NCBI GenBank assembly: GCA_964386865.1
Contig: CAYLUN010000075.1
Location: forward strand, 1 to 28,090
DNA length: 28,090 bases
Direction: 5' to 3'
Origin: CAYLUN01 sp964386865
Lineage (GTDB): Bacteria; Verrucomicrobiota; Kiritimatiellia; RFP12; UBA1067
The notes under the pieces were generated by a model. It saw nothing but the letters and a program-made list of their open reading frames with translations. It searched no databases and was not told where the DNA came from. Within the stretch, counting starts at the first letter, position 1. Each line of letters opens with the position of its first letter. This document shows positions 1-6,272 of the stretch, in pieces. Both the position numbers and the translations under genes were made by a program.

Positions 1-68
1 AGCGCTTGAGGCGGATAAATATTCTTTCAGGATGCGCCCAACTGGCGAACTCGGGCTAAGCGTAGGCA

Positions 69-200
69 ATCCCGACGCTAAGCGTCGACAACGTATTGAC
101 TATCAATGACTAGCGACGAAAACAGGCCTGATTTTGGCCCTTAGACGCGCTTTTTTGGCCTTCTTTTGGGGGTTTAAGCCGCGTCACGGCCCGAGCGGAC
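69..200. repeat. Imperfect direct repeat, copy 1 (about 130 bp)
   Basis: This stretch matches 1963-2094 in the same orientation with scattered substitutions. The core (about 32 bases, 138-169 here) is identical in both copies and begins GGCCCTTAGACGCG. The copies bracket the lectin-like gene and the molybdenum-carrier fragment. Copy 2 runs straight into an integrase 3' remnant, so the repeat may be flanking sequence of related integrative elements. The rest of 1-314 shows no gene that I can support. Confidence 0.8.
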
Positions 201-314
201 TCGGCCGCCGATCCCTTTCCGACCAAAGCCGGTTCCGCCCGGGGCGCTCAGGAAGAGGGTGCGGACTAAGTGATCTGAGATAATAGCGGCTGGGAGTGCG
301 AGAGTGAAGTCAGG

Positions 315-1598
315 TCAGTAGTCCCATTCGCAGATATAACCAGCCGGATCGGGGCCTAAATCTCTCGTGTCGTTCCACCCCTCTTGTCCATCCCTCAACT
401 CTGCGTAGTGCTCCCTGCTTTCAGTAGCGTTTGGCTCATCATCTCCCCACCCTTTGTAAGAGAGAGGTGTCCCATCGACCCACACCCATTTACCGCCCTC
501 TTCATTGGTGAGACCAATCCAGACGTGTGTTTTTGCATTAGTGATTTTTACGAGTTCCCGAACGAAACTGTTCTCTTCCCTCTTTCCAATCGTTACAAGA
601 TGCCCACCCTTCTTCTCACAGGCGTCTTTGGCCTCGTGCCACGAAAAACGCCCCAACATCAGGAGATAGTGATGCCCTTCGTATTCCACCGCTCCGACTG
701 GAAGTGCCTTTCTTTTCGGTTCAAGCGGGAGCAAGGCAGTTTTAGCGGCGTGTTCAATCTTTGCAGCGGGAGAAACGATGACAGGTGATTCCTCAATTCG
801 TGTGTAAACCTCTTTACCCAAGGCACTCGTCGTACCGCTAAACATCGAAGTCCCTTCCAATGTGTATACACGCTTACGATCATCGCCAGGTCCGGTCTTC
901 CAATGCATTGTCACAGTATCTCCGCTGACAGTCCAGTTACCGTAATCAGGGGAGTCAAAACACTTGAAAGTGCCGTCAGCATCAAATAGAAAATCCCAGT
1001 TCTTTAGGTCTCTATGCCACTTGCCGACAATAGAGACTTCCCTTTTCGGAGGTGTTTTTGCTGAAACCCTTGAATTTGTCAGCGACTTTTCGTCTTTCGA
1101 TTGCTGTGATTTCAGCTCTGCCATCATAGCCGAAGACGCCTTGATCTCGTTGTCAACAGCCTCAGCACCTTTCCAGTTCTTCTGTGCCATCAAGTTTTTG
1201 AGCGGCTCTTTCAGAGCCTCGATATACTTCGCAAGCAGGTCAATTTGTTGACCTCTCGATTGGGTGGCAATGGACAGCAAGCTCTGATAGACAAGTACTG
1301 AGTTTGCCGAATTTGCTGGAGCAGCGTCTGCTACAATTGCTTCACCCTCTTTGAACCGCTTCGCTTCCGTGGCGACAACCTTGTACCCGTCGAAGTCTCC
1401 CTTCTTCGTCAGATCATCCAGGAGCACATCAAGGCTCGTCCTAATTCTGGCGTCGATCTTGGCGACTTCGTTGGTGTAGGTCGTATGCAGTGAGTCCAGC
1501 GTGACAGCCTGAGCAGCCTGTGAGGTCGCCGTTATGACGCATATGAGGCAGAAAGCGACAGCCAGTCCGAAAGCCTTCACCTCTGGAATCAATTTCAT
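315..1598 (-). CDS. Secreted protein with C-terminal C-type lectin-like domain
   Basis: This is a 427-residue exported protein. I chose the ATG at 1598 over the upstream in-frame GTG (1616) because AAAGGA lies about 8 bases before it and a signal peptide follows directly (MKL, then a hydrophobic run ending near SQAAQA). Residues about 35-170 are helical and charged. Residues about 190-280 form a small beta-rich segment containing GKWHRDL, DADGTF and NWTVSGDTVTMHW, reminiscent of lipocalin-like repeats. The last 120 residues are a C-type lectin-like domain with WIGL, an EPN triplet (388-390) and WND (408-410). These are the calcium and sugar ligands in canonical family members, where EPN is linked to mannose-type binding. 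Only the outer cysteine pair is evident. Binding of a glycan outside the cell is inference. Base composition is less GC-rich than in the genes after 5100, which fits a transferred island. Confidence 0.85.
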   Translation of the reverse strand: MKLIPEVKAFGLAVAFCLICVITATSQAAQAVTLDSLHTTYTNEVAKIDARIRTSLDVLLDDLTKKGDFDGYKVVATEAKRFKEGEAIVADAAPANSANSVLVYQSLLSIATQSRGQQIDLLAKYIEALKEPLKNLMAQKNWKGAEAVDNEIKASSAMMAELKSQQSKDEKSLTNSRVSAKTPPKREVSIVGKWHRDLKNWDFLFDADGTFKCFDSPDYGNWTVSGDTVTMHWKTGPGDDRKRVYTLEGTSMFSGTTSALGKEVYTRIEESPVIVSPAAKIEHAAKTALLPLEPKRKALPVGAVEYEGHHYLLMLGRFSWHEAKDACEKKGGHLVTIGKREENSFVRELVKITNAKTHVWIGLTNEEGGKWVWVDGTPLSYKGWGDDEPNATESREHYAELRDGQEGWNDTRDLGPDPAGYICEWDY

Positions 1599-1753
1599 TG
1601 TCGATCCTTTCGTCACGTTGGCTCCTCGATTCGTGAACGACCACTGTCAGGAGTAACTGTGATGCGAATCATACCGCATGCCCCTGTACCCGACAAGATG
1701 CTTTGAGCTTTTCTGCCGTAGTCGGATCGTTTAAGATCATTAGACCTTTTCCC

Positions 1754-1951
1754 ATGTGTATCTCGAAGATAGTCAGCGGTGCTCAAACCGGTGCGGATCG
1801 GTGCGGACTCGATGCCGCCGTCCACTGCGGCCTGCTTTGCGGCGGCTGGGTTCCCGGGGGCTGGCTGGACACGTGCGGGAAGATCCTGCGGGCGGATCAC
1901 GCCGCAGGGCATGGTATCCGGACTGGCGTGTATCGGCACCGCTTCAGCTGA
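1754..1951 (+). pseudogene. Fragment of putative molybdenum carrier / YpsA-like protein
   Basis: The first 35 residues include KIVSGAQTGADRCGLDAA and LCGGWVPGGW. They match the start of the putative molybdenum-carrier family (Rossmann/SLOG-like, usual form SGGQTGxDRxALD then GGWCPKGR). The family is normally about 150 residues long. Here similarity stops after GGW and the frame ends at 65 residues, so this is a truncated remnant. It lies between the lectin-like gene and the second copy of the 130-bp repeat. A short real peptide cannot be excluded, but conservation of only the N-terminus argues for decay. Confidence 0.6.
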
Positions 1952-1962
1952 TCCCGACGCTG

Positions 1963-2094
1963 ATCCCGACGCTAAGCATCGATAAGCTGTTTACTTTCAA
2001 TGGCTAGCGACGAAAAAAGGCCTGTTTTTGGCCCTTAGACGCGCTTTTTTGGCCTTCTTTTGGCGCTTTAAGCCGTGTTATGGCCCGAGCGGAG
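1963..2094. repeat. Imperfect direct repeat, copy 2 (about 130 bp)
   Basis: This is the partner of 69-200, with the identical core at about 2030-2061. It is preceded by a short tandem of ATCCCGACGCTG/A units (1951-1975) and followed at once by recombinase-derived sequence. Confidence 0.8.
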
Positions 2095-2390
2095 CGACAC
2101 GTGGGGAGGGGATTTGGTATAGTCTGCGGTCGACTCCGCTGAAAGAGCGGGCAACCAGGCTGACCGATAAGGCCAAAGCGTTGAAGGTGGCGGACTCGCG
2201 CGAAGTTAATCCGCTGACCTTCCACAGCCTGCGCCACGCCGCCGCCACATGGCTGAGGGACCCCGGTGTATCGGTGAGCCTCGCCATGGAGCTGATCGGT
2301 CACGATTCCGTGTCGGTTGACCGGGGCCATGTTCATACGAACCCGCAAGCCATGCGTGACGCGCTGAACCGTTTGCCGAGAATCTCATGA
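2028..2390 (+). pseudogene. Tyrosine recombinase C-terminal remnant (catalytic Tyr lost)
   Basis: The frame encodes the end of a phage-type integrase. It contains HSLRHAAATWL (the HxxR box), then ELIGHDS (the second box), then SVDRGHVHTN where active enzymes have the nucleophilic tyrosine (DRGYxH). Here that residue is His. The N-terminal arm, the core-binding domain and the first catalytic Arg are absent, and recognisable homology begins only near 2110. The first 80 bases of the frame are the 130-bp repeat, so the stated start is not biological. This is a non-functional relic of an integrative element. Its stop overlaps the ATG of the next remnant (ATGA at 2387-2390). Confidence 0.75.
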
Positions 2391-2521
2391 CCGGCTCCAG
2401 CGAGGCCGTGGCTCGCGAGATCATCGGCCACGCTTCGGCCAGCGTTGACCGGGGCTACGTCCACATGGACGCTTCGGCCATGCAGTCAGTCCTGGACAAT
2501 CTCCCCGACGTGACCGCGTGA
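2387..2521 (+). pseudogene. Second tyrosine recombinase C-terminal remnant
   Basis: This 44-residue frame reads AREIIGHASASVDRGYVHMD, followed by AMQSVLDNLP. It is again the last box of a tyrosine recombinase, this time with the nucleophilic Tyr intact. It resembles the tail just upstream at about half the positions, so it looks like the end of a different, related integrase and not a recent duplicate. No upstream catalytic domain exists in this frame. Confidence 0.7.
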
Positions 2522-2548
2522 CCGCGCAGGGAGCACCGCACACGTCAC

Positions 2549-4069
2549 CTATTGGGCTGGCGACCTTGCAGAACTGACAGCCTCCTCCATGCGGGCAACC
2601 TCTTCGTCCGAGAGTTGCGCGAAATGACTGGCGCGCTTTCGTGCGGAAAGCCGTCCATTATTCTGGAGACACGACCGGATGAACAGGTCGATCCGCTGGT
2701 CCGGCATATCGACGATTTCCTGGAGGGCCTTCTTAATCCGGTCGTAGTCGGCGAGAAAAGCCAGTTCATCCACGAGTTCCGAGTCGACGGTCTGAGCGAT
2801 AAACCGCGCCAAAGCCTCCGCCTGTGGCGTCAGATCGATATACCTGTAGAAGTCCGCCGTCTCGTTCCTCACCGTCATCCGGCCCTCCTCGTCGAGGGCG
2901 TAATCCACGAGAGAGAGCAGAGCCTTCGAAAACGCTTCCAGCGACGCGTCATAGTCCGCGAGATTCTTAAGCATGACGGCGGACACCGGGAAGATGATCC
3001 CCGCTGGCGTGAAGCCTCGGCGGACAAGGATATTGTGAATCAGGAAGCGATGGATCCGCCCGTTCCCGTCCTCGAACGGATGCAGGAACACAAACCCGTA
3101 CGCCACCGCGGCTGCGTGAATGACGGCCGGCACCAGTCCCGAGCTCAGGCGCGCGTGGGCCGCAACAAGGCCCTCCATCAATCCGCCCAGATCTTCTGGC
3201 TTGGGACAAACATAGTGGACAATCTCCTTTTGCAAGGAGACCGACTCGCCGATGTAGTTCTGGCCGGTTCGATAATCCGTGTCCCGGAAACGCGGATCGA
3301 CGGTTCGGTTTTGCAGGTCGATGAGTTTCGCCTTCGCGCAGAAGTCTTGGTTCTCCGCCAACTGAAGCAGAGAGACAAAGCGTTCCGTCCGGGTCGGGCT
3401 GGGCGTGATGTGTTCGATTTCGAACGAGGACTTGGTCTCCTTGGTGTACAGGTAGCTCATGGCCCGCTTCAGCAGCGCGGGCGAGTAACCTGCGACAAGC
3501 TTCCGGCACCGTTCCGGGATATCGGCCTTCTCCGATGCACGCAAGGTTTCGGTGCGGCGCACGGTCGGGCAGAACCGGCGGTCGCCCAGCAGGTTGTCAT
3601 TGATCCGCTGACGGCGAATCTGCCTGGGCTCCGAAACCGTGTAGGTTTCATCCGGGTCGGCCAGATCAATGTAGTTTCCCGTCTTGAGGTCTTCAACCGG
3701 AAGCGCTGTGCCGGTCACCCACTCGTACAGGAACCACAGCCGTCGGGCATATTTGCCGGTCGGTCTGGACGTGACATACGTCAGAATCTCTTCCGTTGAC
3801 ACCAGCCGAAACAGACAGGCAAGTATCCCGAGGTTCATGCCGTCGTACTTGAGGGCGAACTCGAGTTGATCACCCAGCGTGTCCCCCGGCCAGTACTTGG
3901 CGGGGTAGGTCTCCTCGACCACGCCCCCGGCCGACTCCACGCGGCGGGTCCCGCTGGACGCGACCAACGACCGGTGCCAATTCGGCAGGGCATCGATGCC
4001 ATAACGCGCGACTAGCTCGGCGTAACCCGCCAGCCTGCGTGTCACTTCCTTCTGCGCATGAGCAGTCAT
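2549..4069 (-). CDS. Fic domain protein, probable AMP- or nucleotidyl-transferase
   Basis: This 506-residue protein carries the complete Fic motif HPFEDGNGRIHR at residues 330-341 (bases 3047-3082). In this family the His acts as catalytic base and the GNGR loop binds the nucleotide; the usual reaction is transfer of AMP to Ser, Thr or Tyr of a target protein. An N-terminal segment reading KSSFEIEH (about 214-221) sits where class II Fic proteins carry the autoinhibitory [S/T]xxxE[G/N] helix. Here the final position is His. The C-terminal 60 residues look like a small helical or winged-helix domain. I chose the ATG at 4069 because AGGGA precedes it; in-frame sequence extends to 4102. No antitoxin-like small ORF is adjacent, so a self-inhibited stand-alone Fic enzyme fits better than a toxin-antitoxin pair. 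It lies within the putative island, and its target is unknown. Confidence 0.9.
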   Translation of the reverse strand: MTAHAQKEVTRRLAGYAELVARYGIDALPNWHRSLVASSGTRRVESAGGVVEETYPAKYWPGDTLGDQLEFALKYDGMNLGILACLFRLVSTEEILTYVTSRPTGKYARRLWFLYEWVTGTALPVEDLKTGNYIDLADPDETYTVSEPRQIRRQRINDNLLGDRRFCPTVRRTETLRASEKADIPERCRKLVAGYSPALLKRAMSYLYTKETKSSFEIEHITPSPTRTERFVSLLQLAENQDFCAKAKLIDLQNRTVDPRFRDTDYRTGQNYIGESVSLQKEIVHYVCPKPEDLGGLMEGLVAAHARLSSGLVPAVIHAAAVAYGFVFLHPFEDGNGRIHRFLIHNILVRRGFTPAGIIFPVSAVMLKNLADYDASLEAFSKALLSLVDYALDEEGRMTVRNETADFYRYIDLTPQAEALARFIAQTVDSELVDELAFLADYDRIKKALQEIVDMPDQRIDLFIRSCLQNNGRLSARKRASHFAQLSDEEVARMEEAVSSARSPAQ

Positions 4070-4357
4070 ACTTATCCCTGACAAAACGTTTATAAGAGCC
4101 AAAAAAGTGTTTTCTGATGTCTTAATCAGGAAAAACGCTTACGCCTGTACTTCTCGAATAAAAACCGCTCGAAGCGAATAAACAGTTACAATGCGAGATA
4201 ATTGCATACAATACGGCCATTAGCAAGAAAAACAGTTACAAAAGTGTTGATAGCAACTGGTTTAGGTTTAGAGTCTAGAGGCGTCTTCTCCATAACCCGA
4301 ATCATACGGCTGTCCTAGATAAATAAACATGATTGTTTTGCGAACTATTGCCTCAGT
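4070..4357. other. AT-rich intergenic region upstream of the Fic gene
   Basis: No coding frame here is supportable. The decamer AACAGTTACA occurs twice, 50 bp apart (4181-4190 and 4231-4240), and CGAATAAA also recurs nearby (about 4155-4182). The region presumably contains the Fic promoter, but I cannot assign boxes with confidence. The base composition is clearly more AT-rich than anything after 5100. Confidence 0.5.
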
Positions 4358-4585
4358 TTACCGGAATCTGCAAGTTTTCCCGTTTGAGAAATCTACTGCT
4401 ATCAAGATATTCGGGTTCTGCCGGTGGTCACTGGCAAAACTCGAAGACGCCTTGAGCCTATAGCCGAGCTGTTGAACGGGGTTGAGGGGAAGAGGGTTTT
4501 CACAGGACTGTGAGACCATTCCGCTATTCTTGGATATCCGAATCCTGTAATAGTAGACTTGCCTTCTCTTGACAAGTCCGCTCAT
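4358..4585 (-). pseudogene. Integrase N-terminal-like fragment beside tmRNA
   Basis: The frame starts MSGLVKRRQVYYYRIRISK, which resembles the N-terminal arm-type or SAM-like start of phage-family tyrosine recombinases (commonly GLVKRGxVYYxR). The remaining 55 residues do not look like an integrase and the frame ends after 75 residues. It starts 100 bp from the 3' end of tmRNA, reading away from it. That is the usual place for an integrase gene of an element inserted at ssrA. I infer a truncated integrase left at an old attachment site. Identification rests on one short motif and on position. Confidence 0.5.
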
Positions 4586-4640
4586 TGGACACCCCCTTTT
4601 GTGTAACACCCTGTGTAACAGTAAGGGTAAAAAGGGGCGG

Positions 4641-4674
4641 AGGTAATAAGAAACCCGTTGGAGACCAACGGGTT
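4641..4674 (-). terminator. tmRNA terminator
   Basis: A perfect 10-bp inverted repeat (AACCCGTTGG at 4652-4661, CCAACGGGTT at 4665-4674) encloses a 3-base loop. On the minus strand it is followed by TTTCTTATT. It lies 11 bases past the encoded CCA end of tmRNA. Confidence 0.8.
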
Positions 4675-4684
4675 ATGAGTGAAA

Positions 4685-5042
4685 TGGTGGAGGCGGGGAG
4701 AATTGAACTCCCGTCCGAAGCAATTTCCTTCTAGTTTCTACGCGCGTGTTCTGCCATTCAGTCTCGCCACCAGGAATGCCGACAGACAGGCTCACCTGGA
4801 AGCCAGCAACCACGATTCGTCAAGACACGGGCGCCCGGCTACTCGGCCCCCGGCAGGATCTGCTAGTCGTCGCTTCCCCGCTTAACAGACATAGGCGGTT
4901 CCGCGTCGTGCTTAATTACTTAAGCAGCGAGTGCGAAGTTGTTGTTCGCAGTTAGGTTTTTTCCAGTTTTTTTACGAGGCCAACCGGAGTCCTCGGCGCG
5001 CCACTAGAATTTCAACTACCCCGTCGAAACCAAGTCGCCCCC
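4685..5042 (-). ncRNA. ssrA: tmRNA (transfer-messenger RNA), one-piece
   Basis: This 358-nt RNA rescues stalled ribosomes by trans-translation. The 5' end (minus strand) reads GGGGGCG and pairs with CGCCTCC near the 3' end to form a 7-bp acceptor stem with one G-U pair. The family-typical GGTTTCGACGGGG follows the 5' end. The T arm GGGAG TTCAATT CTCCC, discriminator A and an encoded CCA close the 3' end at 4685. The mRNA-like part encodes the proteolysis tag in the middle. Both tRNA-like halves are contiguous, so this is the one-piece form. A promoter lies upstream and a strong hairpin terminator downstream. Its 3' end forms the boundary of the putative island at 1-4684. Confidence 0.97.
4920..4949 (-). 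other. tmRNA tag reading frame (ANNNFALAA)
   Basis: Resume codon GCG is followed by AAC AAC AAC TTC GCA CTC GCT GCT and TAA, giving the encoded tag ANNNFALAA. The ALAA end matches the protease-recognition end of known tags (for example E. coli ending in ALAA). The position inside the tmRNA and the stop followed by a structured region support the assignment. Confidence 0.9.
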
Positions 5043-5060
5043 TTAAAAAAGAGTGTCTTC

Positions 5061-5088
5061 ATTATCGCAGATTCCGCCGGAATGTAAA
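5061..5088 (-). promoter_or_regulatory. Probable tmRNA promoter
   Basis: On the minus strand, TTTACA (5083-5088) is separated by 16 bases from GATAAT (5061-5066), about 19 bases before the mature 5' end at 5042. This leaves a short leader that RNase P would remove. The spacer includes the small inverted repeat TTCCGGCGGAA. Confidence 0.55.
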
Positions 5089-5100
5089 CCGTGAACTTGA

Positions 5101-5125
5101 TGAAATATTTCACCACTCCGTGAAA
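5101..5125. promoter_or_regulatory. Operator-like symmetry between tmRNA and lacI-type gene
   Basis: Two overlapping symmetric elements occur here: the palindrome TGAAATATTTCA (5101-5112) and TTTCAC, six bases, GTGAAA (5108-5125). They lie 60-85 bp before the regulator's ATG, a natural place for autoregulation. No functional evidence is visible, and the LacI family more often uses operators with a central CG. Confidence 0.35.
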
Positions 5126-5186
5126 ACCTTCTTGCGCGAGGGCGGGCTCGCGTGGTACTGTGGCGGCCAACGATGGGGTGTTTTCA

Positions 5187-6272
5187 ATGGCGGAGAGGAA
5201 GCGTATACCGGTCGGCTCGGGCGCGCGGGCCGCGTCGATTACGGCGGTGGCGCGCCAGGCGGGCGTCTCCCTGGGCACGGTCTCGCGCGTGATGAACGGC
5301 GCGGAGTCGGTGGACGCGGAGCTGCGCCGCCGGGTGATGATCGCGGCGCGGCAGCTGGGCTTCGTGCAGCGCTCCACGCGCGCCAACCTCGCGCTGATCG
5401 CGGGGCGGCACAGCCCGACCCTGCCGGTCGGCTACACGGCGATCATGACCTCGCTGCTCGAGCGCATGGCGGCGGAGGTGGGCTTCGGCGTCGAGGTCTT
5501 CGAGGAGGAGCGCTTCGAGGACGTGGCGCAGTCGCACATCGTGGCCGCGGTCGGCGTGGTCTTCACCGACCGGATCGTCGACCTCGTGGAGGTGCCGCGC
5601 CTGCCGGTGATCACGATCAACCACCCGCTCGTCAAGCGGGGCATCCACAGCGTCTACACAGACCACTTCGAGCAGGGCCTGATCGCCGCGCGGCACCTGC
5701 TGGAGCGCGGCCACCGGTCGATCGCCTTCCTCGCGGACCTGCGCCACGAGTGGGGCGCGCGCGAGCGGCTGCGCGGCTACCAGGCGGCGATGAAGGCCGC
5801 CAAGGCCGCGGTTAAGCCCGAGTGGGTCTGGTTCACGGGCGGCGAGCCGCCGCACGACACCGTGTGCCGGTGGGCCGCGCAGAAGGTGACGGGCATCCTC
5901 AACTTCAGCGAGGACACGGCGCCGCAGGTGCTGCACGTGCTGCAGAACGTGCTCGGCCTCAAGATCGGCAAAGACATCTCGACGGTGACCTTGGAGGACA
6001 TCCCCTTCTACCAGTATTTCTCGCCGCCGCAGACGGTGATCCGGCAGCCGCTGGAGGAGCTCGCGCGCACGGCGGTCGCGCTGGCCGCCGAGCTGGTGGC
6101 GGAATGCCGCATGGCGAACTGGCGCGCGTCCGACGTGCGCGACGTCTGCCTGCACGGCGAGCTGGTCGCGCGCGAGTCCGTGGCTGAGTGTGTCCACGGG
6201 TCGAGGGGCGGGAAGGCAATTCGGGCGCGGAGAACGCAAGGAACGCAAAGAGAAGTGTTAGGAGGTGTTTGA
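5187..6272 (+). CDS. LacI-family transcriptional regulator
   Basis: This 361-residue regulator has an N-terminal helix-turn-helix typical of LacI/GalR proteins: ITAVARQAGVSLGTVSRVMN (about residues 18-37). The hinge region follows, then a periplasmic-binding-protein-like sensor domain containing VYTDHFEQGLIAARHLLERGHRSIAFL and a late VTLEDIPF segment. The effector is probably a sugar or oligosaccharide, but the sequence does not say which. An in-frame GTG at 5160 is an alternative start. I prefer the ATG at 5187 because it gives the usual short lead into the HTH. About 30 residues beyond the normal end are low-complexity (SRGGKAIRARRTQGTQ) and contain the DNA repeat AACGCAAGGAACGCAAAG. The next gene starts on the base after the stop, so control or co-transcription of the downstream secreted proteins is likely. 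Confidence 0.9.
   Translation: MAERKRIPVGSGARAASITAVARQAGVSLGTVSRVMNGAESVDAELRRRVMIAARQLGFVQRSTRANLALIAGRHSPTLPVGYTAIMTSLLERMAAEVGFGVEVFEEERFEDVAQSHIVAAVGVVFTDRIVDLVEVPRLPVITINHPLVKRGIHSVYTDHFEQGLIAARHLLERGHRSIAFLADLRHEWGARERLRGYQAAMKAAKAAVKPEWVWFTGGEPPHDTVCRWAAQKVTGILNFSEDTAPQVLHVLQNVLGLKIGKDISTVTLEDIPFYQYFSPPQTVIRQPLEELARTAVALAAELVAECRMANWRASDVRDVCLHGELVARESVAECVHGSRGGKAIRARRTQGTQREVLGGV

Noticed and set aside
384..788. Plus-strand frame of 134 codons opposite the lectin-like gene
   Set aside because: The minus strand has a signal peptide and lectin motifs; this is its antisense.
4931..5815. Plus-strand frame running from the tmRNA into the lacI gene
   Set aside because: It overlaps a structurally complete tmRNA and is out of frame with the obvious LacI-family protein; its composition is shadow-like.
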